Of a stretch of 50,399 nt of DNA, positions 7,720 through 16,595 are shown piece after piece (the stretch's first letter is position 1; each line of letters opens with the position of its first letter). Source of the stretch: Thermohalobaculum sp038524325 (lineage in GTDB: Bacteria; Pseudomonadota; Alphaproteobacteria; Rhodobacterales; Rhodobacteraceae); NCBI GenBank assembly GCA_038524325.1, contig JBCBIS010000005.1, forward strand, positions 1 through 50,399. Reading direction: 5' to 3'. The translations under genes and the position numbers were made by a program. Below the pieces are notes generated by a model. It saw only the letters and a list, made by a program, of their open reading frames with translations, had not been told where the DNA came from and ran no database searches.

Positions 7720-8262
7720 TTATCCGGCACAGCGATAAGGCGCGGGTGCGGCATCGAAGACCGGATGCACCGCCCGGGTGCCTGGCCCGATCCCCAACGC
7801 CTCCGCCAACCCGCCATTGATCTCCAGGACGGCGCGCACCTCGCCCTCTGACCGAAGCGGCGCCTCGGAGTAGGGCACCGCCCGCGCCGCGACATTCACC
7901 ACGCGCCCCGCCCGGTCGATAAACACCAGATCCAGCGAGATCATCGTGTTCCGCATCCAGAAACTGGCCAGACGCGGCGGTTCCATGATGAACAACATGC
8001 CGGCATCGCGCGGCAGAAAGGGCCGGAACATCAACCCGCGCGCCTGCTCCTCGGGCGTTCGCGCCAGTTCCACGGTAAAGCTCGATTGGCGGATCCCGCT
8101 GATCAGGGTCACCCGGTCAGCCTGACAGGCGGGGGCCGTCTCTGATCGCGGCGCCCCCGCGACGGAGCCAGCGGACAACGCGACCATCACGGCCATAACC
8201 CCGCGACGGGACCAAAAGGCCGCAGACCGGTCGAGTTCCTCCGTCACGGCCCGATCCCGCAT
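7720..8262 (-). CDS. DUF192 family exported protein
   Basis: A 180-residue protein. Residues 1-37 form a basic then hydrophobic export signal (SRRGVMAVMVALSAGSVAGA). The rest is a DUF192 domain, shown by ARTPEEQARGLMFR, FIMEPPRLASFWMRNTMISL and a closing VLEINGGLAEALGIGPG. The family fold is known but its function is not. GGAGG is six bases before the ATG. It follows the cold-shock gene on the same strand by 70 bases, so they are probably one operon, an arrangement I recall as common in Rhodobacteraceae. Confidence 0.88.
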   Translation of the reverse strand: MRDRAVTEELDRSAAFWSRRGVMAVMVALSAGSVAGAPRSETAPACQADRVTLISGIRQSSFTVELARTPEEQARGLMFRPFLPRDAGMLFIMEPPRLASFWMRNTMISLDLVFIDRAGRVVNVAARAVPYSEAPLRSEGEVRAVLEINGGLAEALGIGPGTRAVHPVFDAAPAPYRCAG

Positions 8263-8332
8263 GTTCGGCCTCCAGCCACCCGGTCAGTCAATACGCACGG
8301 CCCTCGAGGCTCGGCACCCATATCAGCCGGGC

Positions 8333-8881
8333 TCAATCCTTGGAGTTGCCACTCGCCTCTTTCGCCGCATCGACGGCGGCCTCCCAGAGACGCAACTCGG
8401 CCACCATCAGGCCGCGTGGGCCGCGAAAGGTTCGGCAGGCCATCCCCTCGCCGCTGGAGAGGTCCTGAAACCCACAGCGGCGTACCGTCTCCATATGCAC
8501 GAAGACGTCCTCGGGATTGCCGTAGACATTCACAAAGCCGAAACCTTTTTGTTTGTCGAACCATTTCACCCGCGCCGGCACCAGAGGACCGGCCTCGACC
8601 TCCTGGCCGAGAAACTCGGTCGGTCTTGCTTCGGCAAAACCGGGTACCGGGGGTGGGGTCGTCTCCGGCTCTTCAACCTCCAAGAGCTTCTGCGCATGCA
8701 ACCCGCGCTGACCCTGTTCCGAGACAAGCTTTACGCGCGCTCCCTCAAGAAGCGCCATCTTACCAAAAGCACGCACACAGGAGGCGTGGACCATGATGTC
8801 CCCGCCATCGCTTTCCTCCGGCACGACAAATCCGTAACCTTTCACGGCGTCGTACCATTTGACATGCCCTGATACGATCAT
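8333..8881 (-). CDS. Protein with two cold-shock domains
   Basis: About 182 residues with two OB-fold cold-shock domains. The first begins GHVKWYDAVKGYGFVVPEE (residues 4-22) with the RNA-binding signature YGFV. The second begins ARVKWFDKQKGFGFVNVYG in the second half. An acidic proline-rich linker joins them. Such proteins bind single-stranded RNA or DNA and act as RNA chaperones. The ATG at 8881 starts directly before domain 1; a GTG at 8950 would add 23 residues with no ribosome-binding site. The DUF192 gene follows in the same direction. Confidence 0.9.
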   Translation of the reverse strand: MIVSGHVKWYDAVKGYGFVVPEESDGGDIMVHASCVRAFGKMALLEGARVKLVSEQGQRGLHAQKLLEVEEPETTPPPVPGFAEARPTEFLGQEVEAGPLVPARVKWFDKQKGFGFVNVYGNPEDVFVHMETVRRCGFQDLSSGEGMACRTFRGPRGLMVAELRLWEAAVDAAKEASGNSKD

Positions 8882-9044
8882 GTTGGAGCCAGTCTCCTTC
8901 CCTGCCAAAAAATCCAGCGTCTCTTGTGCCCCGAGTGGCCTCAATATCACTATATTTCAGACATGCTAAAGCTTTAATTCACAAGGGCTGTCTTGATTCG
9001 ACGCAGTGTCTGGGCAACCTTAGCCCCTGCATTCTGAGGATTAT

Positions 9045-9926
9045 ATGATGCATGGAGTCTGGCGTTTGGGTGGAGCCGTCTTGTTATCTTGCGGATTGTT
9101 GGCCGTCGCAATCGTTTCCTGCACGACGCTGCCTGCGGACCAGCGCTCGCGCCGTAATCAGATCGCCGAGAGCTGGCACAGCCAGCGGATGATCGTGCTA
9201 GAGACGCCACCGGCGATCGTGGCCACCGGCCCGGGCGATCTCGACGCGGCGCGGCTGGCAGCCAAACGGGCGGATCCCGCGCTGCTCGGCAGCCGGTTGC
9301 AGGCCCGTGAAGTGGGGATCGACGCCCTGCCCTATCTGATCGGCTCGGCCGAGGGGCGCGCCTTCTTGCAGGCGTCCGGCCCCCGGGCGCTCGCCCGCGG
9401 GCGGCCCGCCGCCTCCTGCCCGTCCACCTCCGTGATCAGCCGCCTCGTCGCCACCCCGCGCGCGGATCTGGCCGGCGAGGCGTTGCAGCAATGCCTGCAG
9501 ATGCTGCCCAGTTCAGCAAAGGAATGCGGCTGCGAGATTGTCGCCATCGACAATCTGGTCACCATCCCGCGGACCGAGCTGACCTATGCCACGGGAACGA
9601 CCGCGCGGCTGGCGATCCCGTCGCGGGGCCTCGACAGTGTTCTGGTCGCAGAAGAAGACGAGAGCGGCGCCCTGCTGCTCCGCGATTTGCGCGGTCAGGT
9701 CGCCACTGTCCGGGCGATGAGCCGCGAGACGGTGGAGCTGATCTTCACCGACGGCACCGAGTTCTCCGGTCAACGGATCAAGGTCGGCTTCCGCCGTGGG
9801 CGCATGGCCGAGCGGATCTACGCCGAAAGCCCCAGCGGGGAACGCTTGATCCTGCTGATCGGGTTCGACCCAAGCGAACTGGCCGGACACGCGGGCAGTT
9901 GGCTGGTCTGGCCAAAGGAGGGATGA
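9045..9926 (+). CDS. Predicted lipoprotein of unknown function
   Basis: A 293-residue protein with a lipoprotein signal: hydrophobic residues 8-24 and lipobox IVSC with Cys26. The body is alternating charged and hydrophobic and has three closely spaced cysteines near the middle (LQQCLQMLPSSAKECGCEI). The C-terminal third looks beta-rich, ending in SWLVWPKEG. GAGGA lies upstream of two adjacent ATGs (9045 and 9048); either may be used. It is convergent with the DUF2147 gene, 16 bases apart. I do not recognise the family. Confidence 0.75.
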   Translation: MMHGVWRLGGAVLLSCGLLAVAIVSCTTLPADQRSRRNQIAESWHSQRMIVLETPPAIVATGPGDLDAARLAAKRADPALLGSRLQAREVGIDALPYLIGSAEGRAFLQASGPRALARGRPAASCPSTSVISRLVATPRADLAGEALQQCLQMLPSSAKECGCEIVAIDNLVTIPRTELTYATGTTARLAIPSRGLDSVLVAEEDESGALLLRDLRGQVATVRAMSRETVELIFTDGTEFSGQRIKVGFRRGRMAERIYAESPSGERLILLIGFDPSELAGHAGSWLVWPKEG

Positions 9927-9942
9927 AGGCCAGATCGGCCCG

Positions 9943-10395
9943 TCAGCAGCCACCCCGGATATCGTCCACCCGCGTCCATGTCTGGCTTTGTCCAAACGCC
10001 GGGACCAAGACGAAGCCGCGCATCTCCAGGTGGTCGTTATCGACCGAGGTGATCTTGGCTTCGTATTTCTGGCCGTCCTTCGGATTATAGACAAAGCCGC
10101 CTGTCCAGATCCCCGGCTGTTCGCGCTTGAAATCGCCGACCAGCGGGATGCCACAGATTGTCCGGTTCTGGAGCGCCTGATCCGGGTTGTTCTGATCAAT
10201 CTTGGGCGAGCCGTCCTCGTGCCGAGGCTGGTCCATCCAAACGATCCGTCCGCAGGCGCGGTCCGAGCAGGCCGAGATCTCGATGATCGCGCGCTCATCC
10301 TCTGTCAGCCACAGCCCGAAGGCCGGGTCAGACATGCCTTTGGCTGGCAGCGCGCTCAGGAGCAGCGCGGCGGCAATGACGGGCAATCTGTGCAT
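9943..10395 (-). CDS. DUF2147 family secreted protein
   Basis: A 150-residue protein with a signal peptide of about 20 residues (MHRLPVIAAALLLSALPAKG). The mature part matches the DUF2147 pattern: FGLWLTEDERAIIEI, two cysteines at SDRACGRIVW, and a C-terminal YNPKDGQKYEAKI segment. The domain is a small lipocalin-like barrel in the family; its role is unknown. The start at 10395 is preceded by AGAGG; an upstream in-frame ATG at 10416 would add seven residues before the signal. It stands alone between convergent and divergent genes. Confidence 0.85.
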   Translation of the reverse strand: MHRLPVIAAALLLSALPAKGMSDPAFGLWLTEDERAIIEISACSDRACGRIVWMDQPRHEDGSPKIDQNNPDQALQNRTICGIPLVGDFKREQPGIWTGGFVYNPKDGQKYEAKITSVDNDHLEMRGFVLVPAFGQSQTWTRVDDIRGGC

Positions 10396-10568
10396 CGAAC
10401 CTCTCATCTGTCGCACCGAGATGCCTCATTGACAGGGCCTGTTCAAGGGGGCTGTGATGAGGGCGCTGACGTCTCGCAGATAATTTACCGGTTGCGCTGC
10501 ACAAAACCGAGACCGAGGATGGGATTTCCACCCGCCGCTGCCGTGCCGAATTGGGAAAGACAACGCGA

Positions 10569-12377
10569 ATGTTCCAGTTTTTCGACACAAGTGCCGATGG
10601 CAGTAAAGGGCCGGAGCGTGTCGCCGCATTGCGACGATTCCTCGACCGAAAAGGGCTGACCGGGTTCCTCGTGCCGCGCACCGATGCCCATCAGGGAGAG
10701 ACTGTGGCCCCCTCCGAGGCGCGGCTTGCCTGGCTGGCCGGGTTCACCGGATCGGCAGGCATTGCGGTGGTTCTGGCCAGCCGCGCCGCACTGTTCGTCG
10801 ACGGGCGCTATACGCTGCAAGCGGCCGATGAAGTGGCCTCCGAGACGTTCGAGATCGTTCCGATCCACAAAACCTCGGTGCCGGACTGGCTGGGGGCGGA
10901 GATCGGCGCGCATGATGTGATCGGCTACGACCCCTGGCTGCATGGCAAAGAGGAGATCGAGCGGCTGGACGCGGCGGTGAGCGGGGCGGGCGCACGCCTG
11001 CTCGCCATGGCTGAAAACCCGATCGACCGGTTGTGGGAGGATCGCCCACCCCAACCCGGCGGCGCTATGGTGATCCATGAAGAAGCGATCGCCGGGGAGA
11101 GCGCTGCCTCGAAACGCCGCCGCCTGGGCGGCGAGCTGGCAGCCGAAGGCGTCGATGCCGCCCTTATCAGCCTGCCCGACAGCCTGGCCTGGCTGCTCAA
11201 TATCCGCGGCAGCGATCTCAGCCATGTCCCCGTCACCCTGGGCTTCGGCATGCTCCACGCCGATGGCACAGTCGAGATGTTCACCGATCCCGACAAGGCC
11301 GATGGCACGGTGCTGGAGCATCTGGGCAACGGGGTCAGCCTCAGCCCTTCCTCTGCGCTCGACACCAGGCTGGGGGGGCTGGCGGGACAGACAATCCGGC
11401 TCGACCGAAGGACCGCGCCGGTCCGCTTTGCCCAACGCCTGACCGAGGCGGGCGCCAAGATCGACTGGGGTGCCGATCCCTGCATCGCAGCCAAAGCCCA
11501 GAAGACCGAGGCGGAGCTTGCGGGCATGACCGCGGCGCATATTCGAGACGGGGCGGCGATGGCGCGCTTCCTGCACTGGCTCGACCGCCAGCCGCTGGAC
11601 GCCGGGTTGACCGAGATCGCCCTGGTGCAGCGGCTCGAGGCGTTCCGCGCCGAGGCGGGGATCGTCGATATCTCGTTCGACACGATCTGCGGCTCGGGCC
11701 CGAACGGAGCGATTGTCCACTACCGCGTCACGCGCGACACCGACCGCACCCTGGTCCCGGGCGAGCCGGTCCTGATCGACAGTGGCGGTCAGTACCCTGA
11801 CGGAACCACCGATATCACCCGGACGGTCCCCTTCGGACCGGTCATGGAGCAGGCTGTCCGCCCCTTCACGCTGGTCTTGAAGGGGATGATCGCACTGACC
11901 CTGGCGCGCTGGCCCGAGGGGATGGCCGGGCGAGACCTCGACCCGCTGGCCCGCGCGGCGCTTTGGCAGGCGGGGCTCGACTATGACCATGGGACGGGTC
12001 ACGGGGTCGGCGCCTATCTGAATGTCCATGAGGGACCGGCCTCAATCTCGCGCAAGGGAGAGGTTGCGCTGGCGCCGGGGATGATCCTGTCAAACGAGCC
12101 TGGATATTACCGCACCGGCGCCTTCGGCATCCGCATTGAAAACCTCGTCACTGTCACCACGGGCAGCGTGCCCCAGGGCGGCGACCGGCCGATGCTGGGC
12201 TTCCAGACGCTGACGCTTTGTCCGATCGACCGGCGCATGATCGACCCGGCCTTGCTGACCCCGGTCGAGCGGACGTGGCTCGATGGCTATCATGCCCAGG
12301 TGGCCGAGACGCTGATGCCCTTGCTGGAGGATGAGGCCGAGCGCTCCTGGCTGTCCGCCGCCACCGCGCCGCTCTGA
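10569..12377 (+). CDS. pepP: Aminopeptidase P family Xaa-Pro peptidase
   Basis: A 602-residue metallopeptidase that removes an N-terminal residue before proline. It has the long three-domain form: two creatinase-like N-terminal domains (to about residue 305) and a C-terminal pita-bread domain. The dinuclear metal ligands are all visible: Asp in LIDSGGQY, Asp in TTDITRT, His in GTGHGVGAYLNVHEGP, Glu in SNEPGYY, and Glu in GIRIENL. The ATG at 10569 begins MFQFFDTSADG; the frame opens 18 bases earlier at a TTG with no benefit. The ribosome-binding site is weak. DUF427 follows 66 bases downstream. Confidence 0.93.
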   Translation: MFQFFDTSADGSKGPERVAALRRFLDRKGLTGFLVPRTDAHQGETVAPSEARLAWLAGFTGSAGIAVVLASRAALFVDGRYTLQAADEVASETFEIVPIHKTSVPDWLGAEIGAHDVIGYDPWLHGKEEIERLDAAVSGAGARLLAMAENPIDRLWEDRPPQPGGAMVIHEEAIAGESAASKRRRLGGELAAEGVDAALISLPDSLAWLLNIRGSDLSHVPVTLGFGMLHADGTVEMFTDPDKADGTVLEHLGNGVSLSPSSALDTRLGGLAGQTIRLDRRTAPVRFAQRLTEAGAKIDWGADPCIAAKAQKTEAELAGMTAAHIRDGAAMARFLHWLDRQPLDAGLTEIALVQRLEAFRAEAGIVDISFDTICGSGPNGAIVHYRVTRDTDRTLVPGEPVLIDSGGQYPDGTTDITRTVPFGPVMEQAVRPFTLVLKGMIALTLARWPEGMAGRDLDPLARAALWQAGLDYDHGTGHGVGAYLNVHEGPASISRKGEVALAPGMILSNEPGYYRTGAFGIRIENLVTVTTGSVPQGGDRPMLGFQTLTLCPIDRRMIDPALLTPVERTWLDGYHAQVAETLMPLLEDEAERSWLSAATAPL

Positions 12378-12443
12378 GGTGCGGAACGTGGTTTCCAACC
12401 CGCCATCGCTCTGCTAAGCGCGCCTCGAACAGTGGAGGGGACA

Positions 12444-12779
12444 ATGGCAGATATCGAGATCGAACCGGTCGACGGCACCGTGGTTGCCCGCGCCGGCGGT
12501 GCCGTGATTGCGGAGACCACCGCGGCCTTGGTGCTGCGCGAGCCGGGCTATGCACCCGTCCATTACTTTCCCCGGGCGGATGCGATTGCCTTCTGCGATC
12601 CGTCTGACAAGCGCACCACCTGCCCGCACAAGGGCGCGGCGCGCTATTTCCATATCACCACCAAGTCGGGTCCGATCCTGGACGCCGCCTGGTCCTATGA
12701 AGAGCCGATTGCCGCGGTGGCCGCGATCGCGGGCTATATCGCCTTTGGCCATGACCGGGTGGCGGTCGAGATCCTCTGA
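12444..12779 (+). CDS. DUF427 domain protein
   Basis: A small 111-residue protein made of one DUF427 domain, seen in VLREPGYAPVHYFPRADA and CPHKGAARYFHI, with an aromatic cluster near the C-terminus (AWSYEEP). The fold is a small beta barrel; the biochemical role is not established. GGAGGGG is three to five bases before the ATG at 12444. It lies downstream of pepP in the same direction and ends four bases before the convergent ClC gene. Confidence 0.88.
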   Translation: MADIEIEPVDGTVVARAGGAVIAETTAALVLREPGYAPVHYFPRADAIAFCDPSDKRTTCPHKGAARYFHITTKSGPILDAAWSYEEPIAAVAAIAGYIAFGHDRVAVEIL

Positions 12780-12783
12780 CCGC

Positions 12784-14454
12784 TCAGCCATGCTCCTCGC
12801 GGAGCTCTGCCTCCAGTGCCTTGGAATAGGCCTTGTAGGCATCGCCCCGGAACAAGGCGCCGATGACCTCGGAGCCCTCGCGCCCGGGCTCCGCACTCAT
12901 CACCGGAATGTAGAGGTCGCGGGTCTGGTCGAACATCGGCAGGGCGGCATCCAAGGTGGCGGTGGAACGCAGCCAGAGCCCCTTTGTGCAGAGGTCCTGA
13001 CAGCGTTGCCCGGTGACGCGATCATCCCCGACCCGCATCAGCCGAATGATCGGGACCTGCGCGGCGAGATAGCCCTGCGGCCCGTCGGCAAGGCTGAGCC
13101 CCTGCTGTTCGAGCTGGGTCAGGAAGAACGACCGCGCCACCAGTCGATCCGCCACCACCGAGGCGAGCGAGACCGAGACCATCACCGCGATGGCCACCTG
13201 GAAATCCCCCGTCAGCTCGAACACGATCAGGGTCGAGGAGATCGGCGCCCCCAGCACGGCCCCGGCCACCGCCCCGGTCGCCGCCAGCGCATACAGCCCC
13301 TGGCTGCCCGAGACGGCGGGGAAGAGCGATATCGCCACCTCGCCAAACGCACAGCCGGTGAGCGCGCCCAGCATCAGGGCGGGCGAGAAGACACCGCCCC
13401 CCATCCGCCCCGTCAGGGTGATCGCCACCGCGACGACCTTGATCACGGCGTAGAGAACCGCTGTTGCAAAGGCGAATTGGGTGGTCAGCGCCAATGAGGT
13501 GGTCTCGTAGCCGACACCGATGATATGCGGAAATTCCAGCGCGATCAGGCCCAGCAGGGCGCCCGCCACCGCGGGGCGTGCCCAATCGGGGATGTCGAGT
13601 GCCTTCTGCACCCGGTCTCCCACCCGTTCGGCCACGAAGATCGTCCGCATCATGGCCACGGCCACCAGACCGCAGAGGATGCCGAGGATCATGAAGGCCG
13701 GCAGTTCCCAATAGAACTCCACCGTGTGGTCGGGGATCGTGTATTCGGTGATATCTCCCAGATGGATCCGACTGACCACGGCCCCTGCGACGGCAGCCAC
13801 CACGATGGGTCCGAAGGCGTGAAGCGCATAATGGCGCAGCACCACTTCCAGCGCGAACAGCGCCCCGGCCAGCGGCGCGTTGAAGCTGGCCGAGACCGCC
13901 GCCGCCGCGCCGCAGCCCAGGATATCGCGGGCCGTGATGTTCGAGGAGTTCAGCTTCTCCGACGCCCAGCTTGCAATCACGGCGCCGAGATGGATCGCCG
14001 GCCCCTCGCGCCCCGTCGACCCTCCGGTCGAGAGCGTCACCAGCGCCGCGGCGGCCGAGGCGAGGCCCGGGCCCCGCTCGACCCTGCCGCCCCGGATCGC
14101 GGCGGCGCGGATCACATCGGCCACCCCCCGCGCTTTCGCATCCGGCGTGAAGCGGGTCAGGATCTGCCCCACGATCAACCCGCCGATGATCGGGACGGGC
14201 AGGACCAGATACCAGGGCAGTTCGGCCACAACCGAGTGGATGGTCACGTCATCGGCGCCATAGAACAGCGTCTGAAGCTCCGAGATCGCCACCCGGAAGC
14301 CGGTGACGGCATAGCCTGTGGCAATCCCCACCAGAACGGCGACCGGCCAGAGCACAAGGTTTGTCGAGAGCTTCGCCCGGTTCAATCCCCGGCCATACCG
14401 CGCCGTCGCGAGGCGAAGCGCGGCGGCAAAGCGGCTGGCGATGGATTTGGCCAT
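12784..14454 (-). CDS. ClC-family chloride channel or transporter
   Basis: A 556-residue membrane protein with about ten hydrophobic segments. Two of the three selectivity-filter motifs are standard: GREGPAIHLG with the gating glutamate Glu150, and GGGVFSPAL (residues 352-360). The first filter motif, GSGIP in the E. coli antiporter, is replaced by ARGVADV (108-114), so the chloride-coordinating Ser is absent, which may alter anion preference. The C-terminal 110 residues form a short, degenerate CBS-like region (TKGLWLRSTATLDAALPMF). It is convergent with DUF427 and separated from the next gene upstream by 93 bases. Confidence 0.92.
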   Translation of the reverse strand: MAKSIASRFAAALRLATARYGRGLNRAKLSTNLVLWPVAVLVGIATGYAVTGFRVAISELQTLFYGADDVTIHSVVAELPWYLVLPVPIIGGLIVGQILTRFTPDAKARGVADVIRAAAIRGGRVERGPGLASAAAALVTLSTGGSTGREGPAIHLGAVIASWASEKLNSSNITARDILGCGAAAAVSASFNAPLAGALFALEVVLRHYALHAFGPIVVAAVAGAVVSRIHLGDITEYTIPDHTVEFYWELPAFMILGILCGLVAVAMMRTIFVAERVGDRVQKALDIPDWARPAVAGALLGLIALEFPHIIGVGYETTSLALTTQFAFATAVLYAVIKVVAVAITLTGRMGGGVFSPALMLGALTGCAFGEVAISLFPAVSGSQGLYALAATGAVAGAVLGAPISSTLIVFELTGDFQVAIAVMVSVSLASVVADRLVARSFFLTQLEQQGLSLADGPQGYLAAQVPIIRLMRVGDDRVTGQRCQDLCTKGLWLRSTATLDAALPMFDQTRDLYIPVMSAEPGREGSEVIGALFRGDAYKAYSKALEAELREEHG

Positions 14455-14547
14455 GACAGGGGCCCGGAGTTACGCGTGTCGCGACAGCCTATCCCGGTTC
14501 GCCGGTCGAATAAACGGGTCAGATGAAAAGCCGGCGGGGTCGATAGG

Positions 14548-15051
14548 TCACGATTTGCGGCGAATTCCGATGACTGCCCCGGCCTCCGCCGGGCGGGGAA
14601 GGCCGGCATGGGCCGCGCGCAGGGCCTCGACACGGCTTGCCGCCTCGGCCGGATAGGGGGTGGAGCGGCGGACCTCGAGATCGACATTCATCGAGAGGCT
14701 CTCATAGGTCGCCGCCCGCGCTCCGATCTCCTCGTTGATCATGGTCGCGAAATAATGCACCCGCTTGTGATCGGCATCCAAGACCTGGAAAAGGGTATGA
14801 AACCGCTCGCCCAGACGGAGCTCCGCCAGATAGTGGAGCTGGCTCTGCAACGCCATCGGCCCCATGCGCAGGGTCTTTGCCTGGCTCTCGCCAACCTGCA
14901 GAATCTCGTCGAACACCTCATCGATGGCGCGGTCAAAGGCCAACAGGTAATAAGACACGTTCATATGGTCGTTATAGTCGATCCATTCCTGCTGCACCGT
15001 CTGGGTGCGGGTGCGATAGGGTTCGGCGGCGAAGCTGGGCTGGTCTGGCAT
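14548..15051 (-). CDS. Thioesterase family protein (hotdog fold)
   Basis: A 167-residue hotdog protein. The catalytic region WIDYNDHMNVSYYLLAFD is that of the thioesterases associated with carnitine and betaine catabolism, where the fold is a homotetramer acting on short acyl-CoAs. A GGGGGAT sequence precedes the ATG at 15051. The reading frame is open to 15564, but that part lies antisense to the flavoprotein gene. The gene is divergent from the flavoprotein, 67 bases apart. Substrate is not determined. Confidence 0.88.
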   Translation of the reverse strand: MPDQPSFAAEPYRTRTQTVQQEWIDYNDHMNVSYYLLAFDRAIDEVFDEILQVGESQAKTLRMGPMALQSQLHYLAELRLGERFHTLFQVLDADHKRVHYFATMINEEIGARAATYESLSMNVDLEVRRSTPYPAEAASRVEALRAAHAGLPRPAEAGAVIGIRRKS

Positions 15052-15118
15052 GGGATCCCCCTGATGACTTGCCGAGAGGTATAGATCAGCTACTCTGCCC
15101 GGAAAAGTGGGAGGAGAG

Positions 15119-16495
15119 ATGAGTATCGAGAGCGCCATCGCCGCGCTGCGGCCCGCCTTTGGCGAACGGCTGAGCACCGCTGCCGGGACCCGCGACATGT
15201 TCGGGCGGAACGAGGCCTGGTATCCGGTGACCCCGCCCGACGCGGTGATCTGGCCCGAGACGACCGAGGAGGTGGCGCTGGTCGCCCGCACCTGCACCGA
15301 GCATGGCTGCCCCATCGTGGCTTGGGGCGCCGGGACCTCGCTGGAGGGGCATATCGTGCCGGTCCAGGGCGGCATCACGCTGAGCTTCGAGCGGATGAAC
15401 AAGGTCGTCGCGGTGCATGACGAGGATATGGACGCGGTCGTCCAGCCCGGTGTGACGCGAAAGGAGTTGAACGAGGAACTCCGCGCCTCGGGCCTGTTCT
15501 TTCCGATCGATCCGGGGGCTGATGCCTCGATCGGCGGGATGGCGGCGACAAGGGCCTCGGGCACGGCGGCGGTGCGCTATGGCACGATGCGCGAGGCGGT
15601 ACTGGCGCTCGAGGTGGTGCTGGCCGATGGGCGGGTGATCCGCACCGGCAGCCGGGCGCGGAAATCCTCCAACGGCTACGATCTGACCAAGCTGTTCGTT
15701 GGATCGGAGGGGACGCTGGGGATCATCACCGAACTGACCGTCAGGCTGCATGGCCAGCCCGAGGCGGTCTCGGCCGCGGTCTGCGGGTTCGACACGCTGG
15801 AAGGGGCGATCCAGACGGTGATCCAGACCATCCAGATGTCGATCCCAGTGGCGCGGATGGAGCTGCTGGACGAGGTCTCGATCCGGGCGCTGAACGCCTA
15901 TTCAGGCTATGAGATGGCCGAGGGGCCGACGCTGTTCGTCGAATTCCACGGCACCGAAGCCGGGGTGGCGGAGCAGGCGGAGACGGTCGGCGCGCTTTGT
16001 GAAGAGAACGGCGGGCGGGGGTTCGAATGGGCGACCCGGCAGGAGGACCGGACCAGGCTCTGGGCGGCGCGGCATAATTTCTATTACGCGATGAAGGCGA
16101 TGTGCCCGGGGCTGACGGGGTACAACACCGATGCCTGCGTGCCGATCTCGCGGCTGGCCGAATGCATTCTGGAGAGCAAGGCGGATGTGGCCGCCTCGGG
16201 CTTTGTCTCGCCGCTGGTCGGGCATGTGGGGGATGGGAATTTCCATCTGAGTTATATGGTCTCGCCGGATGACCCGGCGGCGATCGACCGGGCCAAGGCG
16301 CTGGCGGACCGGCTGAGCCGGCGGACGATCGCCATGGGCGGCACCGTCTCGGGCGAGCATGGGATCGGGATCGGCAAGAAGAAATTCATGGCGGACGAGC
16401 ATGGAGAAGCCGCCTGGGCTTTGATGGGCGATATCAAGCGGACCTTTGATCCGGCCGGGATCCTGAACCCGGGCAAGATGGTGCCGGGGAACTGA
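15119..16495 (+). CDS. FAD-binding oxidase, D-lactate dehydrogenase (cytochrome) / GlcD type
   Basis: A 458-residue flavoprotein oxidising a D-2-hydroxyacid, most likely D-lactate, with electrons passed to cytochrome c or quinone. The PCMH-type FAD domain is clear (GAGTSLEGHIVPVQGGITL, PGADASIGGMAATRASGT, SSNGYDLTKLFVGSEGTLGI; about residues 37-215). The C-terminal catalytic domain contains HVGDGNFH and GEHGIGIGKK, where metal or substrate His residues lie. GGGAGGAGAG directly precedes the ATG. The protein has no signal peptide. No glcE or glcF partner is adjacent, favouring the single-subunit Dld type. Confidence 0.92.
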   Translation: MSIESAIAALRPAFGERLSTAAGTRDMFGRNEAWYPVTPPDAVIWPETTEEVALVARTCTEHGCPIVAWGAGTSLEGHIVPVQGGITLSFERMNKVVAVHDEDMDAVVQPGVTRKELNEELRASGLFFPIDPGADASIGGMAATRASGTAAVRYGTMREAVLALEVVLADGRVIRTGSRARKSSNGYDLTKLFVGSEGTLGIITELTVRLHGQPEAVSAAVCGFDTLEGAIQTVIQTIQMSIPVARMELLDEVSIRALNAYSGYEMAEGPTLFVEFHGTEAGVAEQAETVGALCEENGGRGFEWATRQEDRTRLWAARHNFYYAMKAMCPGLTGYNTDACVPISRLAECILESKADVAASGFVSPLVGHVGDGNFHLSYMVSPDDPAAIDRAKALADRLSRRTIAMGGTVSGEHGIGIGKKKFMADEHGEAAWALMGDIKRTFDPAGILNPGKMVPGN

Positions 16496-16508
16496 CCCGA
16501 GTTACGCA

Positions 16509-16530
16509 GAATGCGGGCAAGCCCGCATAC
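16509..16530 (+). repeat. 22-bp palindromic intergenic repeat, copy 2
   Basis: Exact reverse complement of 7544-7565, again immediately downstream of a rightward gene (13 bases after the flavoprotein stop). The palindromic core could fold in RNA and may act as a transcript end or 3' stabiliser. Confidence 0.7.
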
Positions 16531-16571
16531 ACGATGTTTGGCGCCCGTCCCGGCCGCGCCCCCCTCCCTAA

Positions 16572-16595
16572 CCCTCCCCCCGGTTGGGGGGAGGG
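16572..16595. repeat. C-rich perfect hairpin, REP-like
   Basis: A 10-bp perfect inverted repeat, CCCTCCCCCC (16572-16581) and GGGGGGAGGG (16586-16595), with a GGTT loop. It is preceded by CCCCTCCCTAA. Short intergenic elements of this CCCTCCCTAACCCTCCCC style occur in many GC-rich proteobacteria. No T-run follows, so it is not a standard terminator. Confidence 0.6.

Noticed and set aside
15052..15564. N-terminal extension of the thioesterase at 14548-15051
   Set aside because: It lies antisense to the flavoprotein gene; the hotdog domain is complete without it and a ribosome-binding site fits the start at 15051.
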